Shown piece after piece: positions 17,895 through 27,953 of a DNA stretch of 64,000 nucleotides. A program made the position numbers and the translations under genes. The notes beneath the pieces are model-generated. The model saw nothing but the letters and a program-made list of their open reading frames with translations. It made no database searches and was not told the DNA's origin. The stretch comes from Herbiconiux oxytropis (GTDB taxonomy: Bacteria > Actinomycetota > Actinomycetes > Actinomycetales > Microbacteriaceae), in assembly GCF_024979315.1 (NCBI RefSeq), contig NZ_JANLCK010000001.1:62001-126000 (forward strand), written 5' to 3'. Within the stretch, counting starts at the first letter, position 1. The number at the start of each line of letters is the position of its first letter.

Positions 17895-17900
17895 TATTCT
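17895..17900 (+). promoter_or_regulatory. Candidate -10 box of valS
   Basis: TATTCT lies 60 bases upstream of valS ATG, preceded by CTG; no convincing -35 box is present. The roughly 50-base leader it implies is too short for a T-box. Confidence 0.4.
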
Positions 17901-17959
17901 GGAGCGACACATCGAGGCACCTCACCACTGACACGGTGCCGCTCATACCTGGAGGTCCC

Positions 17960-20578
17960 ATGACCGCGCACGTGCCCGACAAGCCCGCCCTCGAAGGCCT
18001 CGAAGCCAAGTGGGACGCCGAGTGGACGGAGAAGGGCACCTATCTCTTCCCGCGCGACGGCGCCACCCGCGAGACGGTCTACTCGATCGACACCCCGCCG
18101 CCCACCGCCTCCGGTTCACTGCACATCGGGCACGTCTTCTCCTACACGCACACCGACGTGATCGCCCGCTACCAGCGCATGACGGGCAAGCGCGTGTTCT
18201 ACCCCATCGGCTGGGACGACAACGGCCTGCCGACCGAGCGCCGGGTGCAGAACTACTACGGTGTGCGCTGCGACCCCACGCTCCCCTACGACCCCGACTT
18301 CACGCCACCCTTCGAGGGCGGCGACAACAAGTCGTCGAAGGCCGCCGACCAGATCCCCATCTCGCGCCGCAACTTCATCGAGCTCTGCGAGGTGCTCACG
18401 GTCGAGGACGAGAAGCAGTTCGAGTCGCTCTGGCGAGATCTCGGTCTCTCGGTCGACTGGACCCAGACCTACCGCACCATCTCGCGTGAGTCGCAGGCCG
18501 CCTCCCAGCTCGCCTTCCTCCGCAACATCGAGCGCGGTGAGGCTTACCAGGCCATGGCTCCCACGCTCTGGGACGTGACGTTCCGCACCGCCGTGGCGCA
18601 GGCCGAGCTCGAGGACAAGGAGCAGCCGGGCGCGTACCACCGGCTCGAGTTCCACGGCGCCGACGGCTCCCCGGTGTTCATCGAGACGACCCGGCCGGAA
18701 CTGCTGCCCGCCTGCGTGGCGCTCGTGGCGCATCCGGACGACGAGCGCTACCAGGCGCTGTTCGGCACCACTGTCACGACCCCCGTGTTCGGGGTCGAGG
18801 TGCCCGTGGTGGCCCACCACCTCGCCCAGCCGGACAAGGGCTCCGGCATCGCGATGGTCTGCACCTTCGGCGACCTCAACGACGTCATCTGGTGGCGCGA
18901 CCTCGACCTGCCCAACCGCGCGATCATCGGCTTCGACGGTCGTGTGGTGAGCGAGGCTCCGGATGCCATCACCTCCGAGACCGGACGCGACGCCTACGCG
19001 CAGCTCGCCGGCAAGACCGTCTTCTCGGCCAAGCAGGCCGTGGTGGAGCTGCTGCGCGGCACCGGCGAGCTGGTCGGCGAGCCCAAGCCCATCACCCACC
19101 CCGTGAAGTTCTTCGAGAAGGGCGACCGGCCCCTCGAGATCGTGTCGACGCGCCAGTGGTACATCCGCAACGGCGCCCGCGACGAGGAGCTGCGGGCTCG
19201 CCTGCTCGAACTCGGCGCCGAGCTCGAGTGGCACCCCGACTTCATGCGCGTGCGCTACGAGAACTGGGTGGGCGGGCTCACCGGCGACTGGCTCATCTCA
19301 CGCCAGCGCTTCTTCGGCGTGCCCCTGCCGGTCTGGTACCCGCTCGACGCCGACGGCAACCCCGTGTTCGACCAGCCGATCGTGGCGACCCAGGACATGC
19401 TCCCCGTCGACCCCTCCTCGGATGCCGCACCCGGCTACGACGAGTCGCAGCGCGGAGTGCCCGGCGGCTTCCAGGGCGAGGTCGACGTCATGGACACCTG
19501 GGCGACCTCCTCGCTCACCCCGCAGCTCGCGGGCGGCTGGGAGCGCGACCAGGAGCTCTGGGAGACCGTGTTCCCGTTCGACCTGCGGCCGCAGGGGCAG
19601 GACATCATCCGCACCTGGCTCTTCTCCACCATGCTGCGCTCGACGCTCGAGACCAATGAGAAGCCCTGGGCGCACGCCGCGCTCTCCGGCTTCATCGTCG
19701 ACCCCGACCGCAAGAAGATGTCGAAGTCGAAGGGCAACGTCGTCACGCCCGCCGACATCCTCGCCAGCCACGGCTCGGATGCCGTGCGCTACTGGGCTGC
19801 CTCGTCGCGCCTCGGCACCGACGCGGCCTTCGACGAGAAGAACCCCACCCAGATCAAGATCGGGCGGCGGCTCGCCATCAAGATCCTGAACGCGGCCAAG
19901 TTCGTCTACGGCTTCGAGCTGCCCGAGGGTCACTCGACCGTCTCGGAGCCGCTCGACGTGAGCATGCTCACCGAGCTCGACGAGGTGGTGCGCACGGCGA
20001 CCGCGGCGCTCGACAAGTACGACCACGCGCGCGCCCTCGAGGTCGCGGAGACGTTCTTCTGGACCTTCTGCGACGACTACCTCGAGCTCGTCAAGGAGCG
20101 CGCCTACCGCGCCGAGTCCGACCCGGCCGGCAAGGCCTCGGCCGTGCTCGCGCTGCAAGCCGCGGTCGACGTGCTGCTTCGCCTGTTCGCGCCGTATCTG
20201 CCCTTCGCCACCGAGGAGGTCTGGTCGTGGACCCACGACGGCTCGGTGCACACGGCCGCGTGGCCCACCACGGTGTCTTCGGCCCTGCCCTCGGGCGTGG
20301 TCGCCGAGCTGCCGCAGCACGCCGGGCTCCTGCCGCTGGCCTCGCGGGCCCTCGTCGGCATCCGCCGCGCGAAGACCGACGCCAAGGCCTCGCAGAAGAC
20401 CCCCGTCGCGACCGCGGTGATCGCCGGCCCCGCCGAAGAGATCGCGCTGCTGGAGCTCGCCGCCGCCGACCTTCAGGCGGTGGGCCGGATCGCCGGGCTG
20501 TCGTTCGCCACGGGCGATGAGCTCGTGGTGCAGGATGTAGTTCTAGCGCCCGAGGACAAGCCGGAGGCGACAGCATGA
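17960..20578 (+). CDS. valS: Valine--tRNA ligase
   Basis: Charges tRNA-Val. The 872-residue class Ia synthetase has SLHIGHVFSYTHTD near residue 53 (HIGH) and KMSKSKGN near 586, with an editing domain between (ETTRPELLPACVALVAHPDD). It is the archaeal-like form found in many actinobacteria, with NKSSKAADQIPISR and no long C-terminal coiled coil. ATG 17960 has GGAGG five bases upstream, preferred over an in-frame codon at 17936. The stop overlaps the next gene as ATGA. Confidence 0.96.
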   Translation: MTAHVPDKPALEGLEAKWDAEWTEKGTYLFPRDGATRETVYSIDTPPPTASGSLHIGHVFSYTHTDVIARYQRMTGKRVFYPIGWDDNGLPTERRVQNYYGVRCDPTLPYDPDFTPPFEGGDNKSSKAADQIPISRRNFIELCEVLTVEDEKQFESLWRDLGLSVDWTQTYRTISRESQAASQLAFLRNIERGEAYQAMAPTLWDVTFRTAVAQAELEDKEQPGAYHRLEFHGADGSPVFIETTRPELLPACVALVAHPDDERYQALFGTTVTTPVFGVEVPVVAHHLAQPDKGSGIAMVCTFGDLNDVIWWRDLDLPNRAIIGFDGRVVSEAPDAITSETGRDAYAQLAGKTVFSAKQAVVELLRGTGELVGEPKPITHPVKFFEKGDRPLEIVSTRQWYIRNGARDEELRARLLELGAELEWHPDFMRVRYENWVGGLTGDWLISRQRFFGVPLPVWYPLDADGNPVFDQPIVATQDMLPVDPSSDAAPGYDESQRGVPGGFQGEVDVMDTWATSSLTPQLAGGWERDQELWETVFPFDLRPQGQDIIRTWLFSTMLRSTLETNEKPWAHAALSGFIVDPDRKKMSKSKGNVVTPADILASHGSDAVRYWAASSRLGTDAAFDEKNPTQIKIGRRLAIKILNAAKFVYGFELPEGHSTVSEPLDVSMLTELDEVVRTATAALDKYDHARALEVAETFFWTFCDDYLELVKERAYRAESDPAGKASAVLALQAAVDVLLRLFAPYLPFATEEVWSWTHDGSVHTAAWPTTVSSALPSGVVAELPQHAGLLPLASRALVGIRRAKTDAKASQKTPVATAVIAGPAEEIALLELAAADLQAVGRIAGLSFATGDELVVQDVVLAPEDKPEATA

Positions 20579-21039
20579 GCCAGGAGGCGACGATGCCGAT
20601 CGAGGTCAGACCGGTCGCGGCGGGAGAGTTCTTCCCCTGGCACGCGGTGTACACGGGCTACGGCGAGTTCTACGAGGCGCCGCTGCACGACGAGAAGGCC
20701 GTGCTCGTGTGGAGCTGGATCATCGACGACGCCCACGAGCTCGAGTGCCTCGTGGCCGTCGACGACGAGGGTTCGCTCGTGGGGGTGGCCCACTACCGCT
20801 CGTTCAGCCGCCCGCTCGACGGCTCGAAGGGCATCTACATCGACGATCTCTTCGTGCTGCCCGAGGCCCGCAAACAGGGAATCGGCCGAGCCCTGATCGA
20901 GGGCGTGGCCGAGGTGGGGCGCGCCCGCAAGGCCAGCATCCTGCGCTGGATCACGGCGAAGGACAACGAGGCCGCCCGCGCCCTCTACGACCAGGTCGCC
21001 GAGAAGACCAAGTGGGTCACCTACGACAAGGCGCTCTGA
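20575..21039 (+). CDS. GNAT family N-acetyltransferase
   Basis: A 154-residue acetyl-CoA-dependent acetyltransferase. The acetyl-CoA pyrophosphate loop is visible as LFVLPEARKQGIGRALIEGVAE (near residue 92; R/Q-x-x-G-x-G/A), followed by ITAKDNEAARALYDQVAEKT, the usual helix with the catalytic-region tyrosine. The substrate is unknown. It overlaps valS by four bases and the next gene by one, so it is co-translated with valS; a role in tRNA or protein acylation would be speculation. ATG 20593 is a possible later start. Confidence 0.85.
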   Translation: MSQEATMPIEVRPVAAGEFFPWHAVYTGYGEFYEAPLHDEKAVLVWSWIIDDAHELECLVAVDDEGSLVGVAHYRSFSRPLDGSKGIYIDDLFVLPEARKQGIGRALIEGVAEVGRARKASILRWITAKDNEAARALYDQVAEKTKWVTYDKAL

Positions 21040-21281
21040 TGATGATCCAGCTCGGCACCCGTTGGCTCGTCGGCGACGAGCCGCCCTCCAAGCTCCCGCA
21101 GGCCGTGATCGACGCGATCTACGAGGTCGAGGGCGAGCTCGCCGAACAGGGCGTCGACGCCTCCGACTGGAGCTGGACGCTGACGTGGCTCGAGGGGCGG
21201 CCCGTCGTCGAGCTCGACGACGAGACCGTGGTGGAGTACGACGCGGCGAACGACGCGGCGGTAGTGACCCCAGGCTCCTGA
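21039..21281 (+). CDS. Small conserved-looking protein of unknown function
   Basis: An 80-residue acidic protein starting MMIQLGTRWLVGDEPPSKLP. It has no membrane segment and no motif I recognise; it contains two tryptophan-rich strands (ASDWSWTLTWLEGRP) and an acidic C-terminal half. The start shares one base with the preceding GNAT stop (TGATG), which strongly supports translation as the third gene of the valS operon. I do not assign a function. Confidence 0.65.
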   Translation: MMIQLGTRWLVGDEPPSKLPQAVIDAIYEVEGELAEQGVDASDWSWTLTWLEGRPVVELDDETVVEYDAANDAAVVTPGS

Positions 21282-21303
21282 GAGACGAGGGTCTGCCCTC
21301 CCC

Positions 21304-22284
<981 letters not shown>

Positions 22285-22289
22285 GGTGT

Positions 22290-23468
22290 TCATCCTTTCG
22301 CGACGGTGCGGGGAGTGCTCCGACGCCAGGGGAAGGCGCTCCAGAGCATGACGACGCCGCCCACCAGCAGACCCCAGAAGGCGGAGCCGATGCTGACGAT
22401 GACGACGCCGGAGGCGGTGACGAGGAAGGTGGCGATGGCCGGGATGCGATGGGCCGGGTTCTCCAGCGCCGAGACGACCGCCGAGACGAGCGCCCCGAGC
22501 AGTGCCAGCCCGGCCACAGCGGTGATGAGCACGGGTGGGGCCGCCGAGATGAGGGCCGTCGCCACGCCGGCCGCGAGCCCGAGCACGATGAACAGGATGC
22601 CGGAGGTGACGGTGGCCACCCACCGCTTCGACTTGTCCGGGTGCGAGTCGGGACCGGCCATGAGCGCCGCCGTGATGGCGGCGAGGTTGACGGCGTGCCC
22701 GCCGAAGAACGAACCCGCCATGGTGCCGAGCCCCGAGGCGAGAAGGGCCGGCCGCGGCGGCACCGTGTAGCCGAACGTCGACATCACGGCGAAGCCGGGC
22801 ACGTTCTGGCCCGCCATCGTGACGATGAACAGGGGCAGCCCGAGGCTCACGATCACGAGCGGGTCGAACTGCGGCACCACGAACGTGACCTGCGGCAGGA
22901 GGCTCACCCCCGCGAGCGCGTTCGGGCCTGCACTCACGCCGATGCCGACGAGCGCCACGACCATGGCGGCCGGCACCGCCCAGCGCGGGGCGAAGCGGAA
23001 GAGCACGAGCCAGGTCAGGATGACCGGCAGCGCGAGCCACGGGATCTCGACCGCCGCCGTGATGGGCGCGAGGCAGATGGGGAAAAGGATGCCGGCGAGC
23101 ATCGCGCTCGCGAGCGGCTTCGGGATGCGCGTGATGGCCCGGCCGAGAGCCGGCCACAGCCCGCAGAGCAGGATCAGCGTGCCGCAGACGAGGAACGCGC
23201 CCACAGCCGCGCCGAAGTCGTCGGTCGTGGCGGCCGCCGCGACGAGGAGGGCCGCGCCGGGAGTCGACCACGCGAACGAGATCGGCATCCTGAATCGCCA
23301 CGCGAGCAGGATGCAGCACAATCCGCTGATGACGCACACCGCGAGGAGGCCGCTCGAGGCCTGCTGGCCGGTGGCCCCGACGGCCCTGAGCCCCGCGACG
23401 ACCAGCACGAACGAGCTGGCGAACCCGGTGAGGGCGGAGACGATCCCCGCCGAGATCGGCTGGATGAT
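22290..23468 (-). CDS. BenE family benzoate/H+ symporter, start codon unclear
   Basis: A membrane transporter with about 11-12 hydrophobic segments; RMPISFAWSTPGAALL, GQNVPGFAVMSTFGY and GGHAVNLAAITAALMAGP are BenE family blocks. The first standard start codon in frame is GTG 23408, giving 372 residues, but that cuts the first helix: the frame upstream reads QPISAGIVSALTGFASSF, which matches the BenE N-terminus. No ATG, GTG or TTG precedes it for at least 40 codons; two ATC codons at 23463-23468 sit where the start should be, two bases after the clpX stop. The 5' boundary given assumes ATC initiation; if the gene starts at 23408 it is shorter. Confidence 0.75.
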   Translation of the reverse strand: MIQPISAGIVSALTGFASSFVLVVAGLRAVGATGQQASSGLLAVCVISGLCCILLAWRFRMPISFAWSTPGAALLVAAAATTDDFGAAVGAFLVCGTLILLCGLWPALGRAITRIPKPLASAMLAGILFPICLAPITAAVEIPWLALPVILTWLVLFRFAPRWAVPAAMVVALVGIGVSAGPNALAGVSLLPQVTFVVPQFDPLVIVSLGLPLFIVTMAGQNVPGFAVMSTFGYTVPPRPALLASGLGTMAGSFFGGHAVNLAAITAALMAGPDSHPDKSKRWVATVTSGILFIVLGLAAGVATALISAAPPVLITAVAGLALLGALVSAVVSALENPAHRIPAIATFLVTASGVVIVSIGSAFWGLLVGGVVMLWSAFPWRRSTPRTVAKG

Positions 23469-23470
23469 GG

Positions 23471-24748
23471 CTAGGCCGACTTCTCCTCGCGACGTGCCTT
23501 GCGCGGCACGATCGTGGGAGCGGCGTTCTCGAGCACGGCATCGCGGGTGACGATCACGCCGGCCACCTCGTCGGTGGAGGGCACCTCGAACATGATGGGG
23601 CCGAGCACCTCCTCCATGATGGCGCGGAGTCCGCGAGCACCGGTCTGGCGGAGCACCGCGAGATCGGCGATGGCCTCGAGGGCATCGGTCTCGAACTCGA
23701 GCTCCACGCCGTCGAGCTCGAACATGCGCTGATATTGGCGCACGAGGGCGTTGCGCGGCTCGGTGAGGATCTGCATGAGCGCGGCCTGGTCGAGCGGGGT
23801 GACCGTGGTGACCACGGGAAGGCGCCCGATGAACTCGGGGATGAGACCGAACTTGTGCAGGTCCTCCGGCAGCACCTCGCCGAAGAGGTTGGCTTCGGCC
23901 TTCTTGCTGTAGAGCGGCGAGTTGAAGCCGATGCCGCGACGGCCCGCACGCTGGGAGATGATCTCCTCGAGCCCCGAGAAGGCGCCCGCCACGATGAAGA
24001 GCACGTTCGTGGTGTCGATCTGGATGAACTCCTGGTGCGGATGCTTGCGCCCGCCCTGCGGCGGCACGCTCGCCACGGTGCCCTCGAGGATCTTCAGCAG
24101 CGCCTGCTGCACGCCCTCGCCCGACACGTCACGCGTGATCGAGGGGTTCTCGGCCTTGCGAGCGATCTTGTCGACCTCGTCGATGTAGATGATGCCGGTC
24201 TCGGCGCGCTTCACGTCGTAGTCGGCGGCCTGGATGAGCTTCAGCAGGATGTTCTCGACGTCTTCGCCGACGTAGCCGGCCTCGGTGAGCGCCGTCGCAT
24301 CCGCCACCGCGAAGGGCACGTTGAGCCGCTTCGCCAGGGTCTGCGCCAGGTAGGTCTTGCCGCAACCGGTGGGGCCGATGAGAAGGATGTTGCTCTTGGC
24401 GATCTCGACCTCGGAGGCCTGCGCCTCGGCCGAGACGATGGCCGTGCGGGCCTTGGTGCGCTTGTAGTGGTTGTAGACGGCCACGCTCAGGGCACGCTTG
24501 GCGGCATCCTGACCGATGACGTACTCCTCGAGGAAGGAGTAGATCTCTTTCGGCTTCGGAAGCTCGAACTCGCCGGCCGCTTCTTCGCTGGCCTCGGAGA
24601 GACGCTCCTCGATGATCTCGTTGCAGAGCTCGACGCACTCGTCGCAGATGTAGACGCCGGGCCCGGCGATGAGCTGCTGCACCTGCTTCTGGCTCTTTCC
24701 GCAGAACGAGCACTTGAGCAGATCGGCGCTCTCACCTATGCGTGCCAT
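23471..24748 (-). CDS. clpX: ClpX, ATP-dependent unfoldase of the ClpP protease
   Basis: Unfolds tagged substrates and feeds them to ClpP. The 425-residue protein has an N-terminal zinc-binding domain ([14 protein letters not shown] and [10 protein letters not shown], four Cys), Walker [11 protein letters not shown] near residue 122, Walker [11 protein letters not shown] and an AAA+ C-domain with the sensor-2 region ([14 protein letters not shown]). ATG 24748 has TAGGAGG six bases upstream. The minus-strand order clpP1-clpP2-ATPase-clpX is a Clp cluster with one insertion. Confidence 0.97.
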   Translation of the reverse strand: MARIGESADLLKCSFCGKSQKQVQQLIAGPGVYICDECVELCNEIIEERLSEASEEAAGEFELPKPKEIYSFLEEYVIGQDAAKRALSVAVYNHYKRTKARTAIVSAEAQASEVEIAKSNILLIGPTGCGKTYLAQTLAKRLNVPFAVADATALTEAGYVGEDVENILLKLIQAADYDVKRAETGIIYIDEVDKIARKAENPSITRDVSGEGVQQALLKILEGTVASVPPQGGRKHPHQEFIQIDTTNVLFIVAGAFSGLEEIISQRAGRRGIGFNSPLYSKKAEANLFGEVLPEDLHKFGLIPEFIGRLPVVTTVTPLDQAALMQILTEPRNALVRQYQRMFELDGVELEFETDALEAIADLAVLRQTGARGLRAIMEEVLGPIMFEVPSTDEVAGVIVTRDAVLENAAPTIVPRKARREEKSA

Positions 24749-24786
24749 GCCCAGCCTCCTAAACGCTGTCTTCTCACGAGCCTAAC

Positions 24787-24806
24787 CCGAACGCCCGACA
24801 CTGCTC
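24787..24806 (-). repeat. 20-bp element upstream of clpX, copy 1
   Basis: Read on the minus strand this is GAGCAGTGTCGGGCGTTCGG. A second copy differing at two positions lies upstream of tRNA-Pro (29460-29479). In both cases a TAG-containing hexamer follows within a few bases, so it may be a shared promoter upstream element or activator site. Confidence 0.5.
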
Positions 24807-24839
24807 GACAACCACGCAGGATTGGGCCGACACCCGTCG

Positions 24840-25571
24840 TCAATCGAGCAGGTGCCGCAGGTAGCGGCCCGGCGCCTCGAGGAAGCTCCGCCAGTGCTGC
24901 ACGATCTCGAGCTCCTCCCACGTGGTCTCGCGGATGCCCCACTCCCCCAGTTCGAGGATCGTGGCCCCCGGGAGCGACGCCAGCACCGGCGAGTGCGTGG
25001 CGCAGACGATCTGCGCCCCCGCCTTCGCCAGGGCGTCGAGCTGGGCCATGTAGCGCAGCGTCGACTGAAATGACAGGGCCGCCTCCGGCTCGTCGAGGCA
25101 GAAGAAGCCCGGCGAGTCGATCTTGCGCTCGAGCAGGGCGAGGAACGACTCGCCATGGCTCATCTCGTGCAGGTCGGCGTCCTGGTAGCCGAGCGACTCG
25201 AGGTAGCTGTAGTAGCCGTGCATGGTCTCGGCGCGGAGGAAGAAGCCCCACGTGGGCGACACCAGCCCGCGCCGGAGCTTCAGCCACTCCCCCAGCGGCG
25301 ACTCGCTCGAGCGCGTGGCGGCGCCGCCGTTGCGGCTGCCGCCCTCGGCCGGGAAGCCGAAGGCCATGGCGATGCCCTCGAGCACCGTCGACTTGCCGCT
25401 GCCGTTCTCGCCCACGAGGAACGTGACCCCGGCGGGCAGCTCGAGGCCGCGGCCGAGCTGCGCGACGGCGGGGACCGTCATGGGCCACGAACCGGCGACA
25501 GCCGGGGCATCCGCGAAGAAGGATATCTCGCGGATGGCCCGGCTGTCGTGCAACCAGTCCTGGTCGCCCAT
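24840..25571 (-). CDS. ABC/SMC-type AAA ATPase between clpP2 and clpX
   Basis: A 243-residue soluble ATPase of the SMC/RecF-like ABC class, resembling the predicted-ATPase group COG3910. Walker A GENGSGKST near residue 46, a signature-like EMSHGES near 135, Walker B FFCLDEPEAALS near 157 and H-loop CATHSPVL near 189 are all intact. There is no coiled-coil insert: only about 85 residues separate Walker A from the signature. It begins 14 bases after clpP2 and lies upstream of clpX on the same strand. No strong ribosome site. Function unknown; the Clp context may be functional or incidental. Confidence 0.78.
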   Translation of the reverse strand: MGDQDWLHDSRAIREISFFADAPAVAGSWPMTVPAVAQLGRGLELPAGVTFLVGENGSGKSTVLEGIAMAFGFPAEGGSRNGGAATRSSESPLGEWLKLRRGLVSPTWGFFLRAETMHGYYSYLESLGYQDADLHEMSHGESFLALLERKIDSPGFFCLDEPEAALSFQSTLRYMAQLDALAKAGAQIVCATHSPVLASLPGATILELGEWGIRETTWEELEIVQHWRSFLEAPGRYLRHLLD

Positions 25572-25585
25572 GTCGGTGCGGCGGG

Positions 25586-26251
25586 TCAGCTGACCAGTGC
25601 CGGCACGTTCTTGCGCGACGAGAGCACCTGGTCGATGAGGCCGTACTCGAGGGCCTCGTTCGCCGACAGGATCTTGTCGCGGTCGATGTCCTTGTTGACC
25701 TCTTCGGGGGTGCGCTTGGAGTGGTGCGAGAGGGTGGTCTCGAGCCACGAGCGCATGCGCAGGATCTCGCGCGCCTGGATCTCGATGTCCGAGGCCTGTC
25801 CGCCGCCCTGGCCGGTGGCCGGCTGGTGGATGAGGATACGGGCGTTCGGGAGCGCGAGGCGCTTGCCGGGGCTGCCGGCCGCGAGCAGCACGGCGGCGGC
25901 GGAGGCCGCCTGGCCGAGGCACACGGTCTGGATCTGCGGGCGCACGTACTGCATCGTGTCGTAGATCGCGGTCATCGCGGTGAACGAGCCACCGGGCGAG
26001 TTGATGTACATCTCGATGTCGCGGTCGGGATCCTGCGACTCGAGCACGAGCAGCTGGGCCATCACGTCGTCGGCCGACGCGTCGTCGATCTGCACGCCGA
26101 GGAAGATGATGCGGTCCTCGAACAGCTTCGCGTACGGGTCCTGGCGCTTGAAGCCGTAGGCCGTGCGCTCCTCGAAGCTCGGCAGGATGTAGCGGTCGGT
26201 CGGCATGGTGCCGTTGCCGTAGGCGCTCGCACCGAAAGTGGGGGTTTCCAT
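25586..26251 (-). CDS. clpP2: ATP-dependent Clp protease proteolytic subunit 2
   Basis: One of the two ClpP peptidase subunits actinobacteria combine into a mixed tetradecamer. The 221-residue protein has the catalytic triad Ser117 ([11 protein letters not shown]), His142 (ILIHQPATG) and Asp192 (DRDKILSA), and INSPGGS near residue 84. The N-terminus is about 25 residues longer than in clpP1 and may be processed. It lies 36 bases downstream of clpP1 and upstream of the ABC-type ATPase and clpX. Confidence 0.95.
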   Translation of the reverse strand: METPTFGASAYGNGTMPTDRYILPSFEERTAYGFKRQDPYAKLFEDRIIFLGVQIDDASADDVMAQLLVLESQDPDRDIEMYINSPGGSFTAMTAIYDTMQYVRPQIQTVCLGQAASAAAVLLAAGSPGKRLALPNARILIHQPATGQGGGQASDIEIQAREILRMRSWLETTLSHHSKRTPEEVNKDIDRDKILSANEALEYGLIDQVLSSRKNVPALVS

Positions 26252-26287
26252 GAGTTCTCTTTACCTGTTCTCTCGAAAGATCCGGTG

Positions 26288-26881
26288 CTAGTTGTCTGCT
26301 TCGATGGTGCCGCCGCCGCCGACGACGTCGGTGGCGAACTCGCGCACGTGGTCGACGAAGCCGTACTCGAGGGCCTCCTGCGCGCTGAACCAGCGGTCGC
26401 GGTCACCGTCTTCGTTGACCTGCTCGACGGTCTTGCCCGTCTGGTCGGCGGTGATCTGGGCGAGGGTGTGCTTCATGCTCAGGATGAGCTGCGCCTGGGT
26501 CTGGATGTCGCTCGCGGTGCCGCCGAAGCCGCCGTGCGGCTGGTGCAGGAGCACGCGGGCGTTGGGCGTGATGTAGCGCTTGCCCTTGGTGCCGCTCGTG
26601 AGGAGGAACTGGCCCATCGAGGCCGCCATCCCGATGCCCACGGTCACGATGTCGTTCGGCACGAACTTCATCGTGTCGTAGATCGCCATGCCGGCCGTGA
26701 TCGAGCCGCCGGGCGAGTTGATGTAGAGGTAGATGTCGCGCTCGGGGTCCTCGGCCGCCAGGAGCAGGATCTTGGCGCAGATCTCGTTGGCGTTGTCGTC
26801 ACGCACCTCGGATCCGAGCCAGATGATGCGGTCCTTCAGCAGTCGGTCGAAGACGCTGGATGGGAGAGCCTGTTCGGCCAT
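26288..26881 (-). CDS. clpP1: ATP-dependent Clp protease proteolytic subunit 1
   Basis: Second ClpP subunit, 197 residues, with Ser88 (GMAASMGQ), His113 (LLHQPHGG) and Asp162 (DRDRWFSA) forming the triad, and INSPGGS near residue 55. It is the first gene of the clpP1-clpP2 pair. The intergenic region to the CPBP-like gene is about 105 bp; no clear -10/-35 pair was identified there. Confidence 0.95.
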   Translation of the reverse strand: MAEQALPSSVFDRLLKDRIIWLGSEVRDDNANEICAKILLLAAEDPERDIYLYINSPGGSITAGMAIYDTMKFVPNDIVTVGIGMAASMGQFLLTSGTKGKRYITPNARVLLHQPHGGFGGTASDIQTQAQLILSMKHTLAQITADQTGKTVEQVNEDGDRDRWFSAQEALEYGFVDHVREFATDVVGGGGTIEADN

Positions 26882-26986
26882 GTGTGTCGCTCCAATTCGC
26901 TTGCAGTGGTTTGAATCTACTGGAGCCGTCCCGCCTCGGCGCCCGTGTTCGCCGTCGGCAGAGTCCGGCGCTGGATCGGCCGCCTC

Positions 26987-27856
26987 TCAGCCGACCAGGA
27001 AGAACGGCGGCCAGCCCGGATTGTGGGCCCGCGCGATGACGAGGAAGACCACCGCGTCGAACAGCAGGTGCACCGTGACGACGTAGGCGAGTGACCTCGT
27101 GCGCACGAAGATGAAGCCCTGCAGCAGGGCGAAGGGGATCGTGAGCAGGGGGCCCCAGGCCTGGTAGCCGAGCTCCCAGAGGAACGAGACGAACACGATG
27201 GTCTGCAGGAGGTTCGCCGCCCAGAACGGGAAGTGACGGCGCAGCAGGGCGAAGATCGTGCAGATGAAGAAGAGTTCGTCCCAGGTGCCCACGGCGTTCA
27301 CGCCCACGAAGAGCCGGGCGAGCTCGGAGGGCTCGGCCACCGTGGGCCAGTTGAGGTACACACCCGAGGTGATGAAGTAGAACGGCAGGATGAACCAGCC
27401 GAGGCCGATCACGAGCGCGATGTAGCCCCAGTGGAATCGGCCCCACCGGCCGCCTCCGCGCCAGGGGAACCGGATCGCGTGATCCTTGAAGACGAAGCGC
27501 GAGATCAGGTAGGGCGCGGCCACCGCGACGGCGAGCACCGTGCCCATCAGCACCATGTTGCCCCAGCCGATGTCGGCCTTCACCGAGATGGTGCTCACGA
27601 TGCTCTGGCCGAGCGCCACCAGCAAGAGGTCGCGGCCGAGGCCGGCCGTCGTGAGCCCGCGCCGCTCGAGGAGGAAGGCGAGGCCGACACCCAGCACGAG
27701 CATCGTGTAGCCCGGGATCGGGGTCAGCAGCGCGAAGATGAAGAAGGCTGCCGCGCACACGAGGAAGGCCGGCACGAGGCCCCAGTTCGCCCAGCGGCGA
27801 TCCCCGTCGTCGAGCGCGTGGGGATGGGCGGGGGCGTCTTTCGTCGGCGCGGCCAT
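26987..27856 (-). CDS. CPBP-like intramembrane protein, motif 1 altered
   Basis: A 289-residue multi-span membrane protein resembling the CPBP (Abi/CAAX prenyl protease-like) family. The region equivalent to the EExxxR motif reads WDELFFICTIFALLRR (residues 192-207), with Asp-Glu replacing Glu-Glu, and a later helix has VHLLFDAVVF where the metal-binding histidine and an Asn/Asp are expected. Catalytic competence is therefore uncertain. The ATG is exactly six bases after CACACT, suggesting a leaderless message. It lies between tig and clpP1; substrate unknown. Confidence 0.72.
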   Translation of the reverse strand: MAAPTKDAPAHPHALDDGDRRWANWGLVPAFLVCAAAFFIFALLTPIPGYTMLVLGVGLAFLLERRGLTTAGLGRDLLLVALGQSIVSTISVKADIGWGNMVLMGTVLAVAVAAPYLISRFVFKDHAIRFPWRGGGRWGRFHWGYIALVIGLGWFILPFYFITSGVYLNWPTVAEPSELARLFVGVNAVGTWDELFFICTIFALLRRHFPFWAANLLQTIVFVSFLWELGYQAWGPLLTIPFALLQGFIFVRTRSLAYVVTVHLLFDAVVFLVIARAHNPGWPPFFLVG

Positions 27857-27900
27857 GCCCCCAGTGTGACGGTGTCGGGAGCATCCCGCACGCCCTCATG

Positions 27901-27937
27901 CGAAAGGGCCCGCATCCGCTGGATGCAGGCCCTTTCG
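27901..27937 (-). terminator. Terminator of tig
   Basis: A 17-base arm beginning CGAAAGGGCC at 27901 pairs with the arm ending GGCCCTTTCG at 27937 with one wobble pair, around loop GCT. It lies 16 bases after the tig stop. The A/T-ended stem works on either strand; no long U-tract follows. Confidence 0.8.
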
Positions 27938-27953
27938 GAACGAGGTGTCGCGA

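Noticed and set aside
17828-17959. Possible T-box riboswitch before valS
   Set aside because: The leader is too short and has no T-box sequence or specifier stem; only simple hairpins are present.
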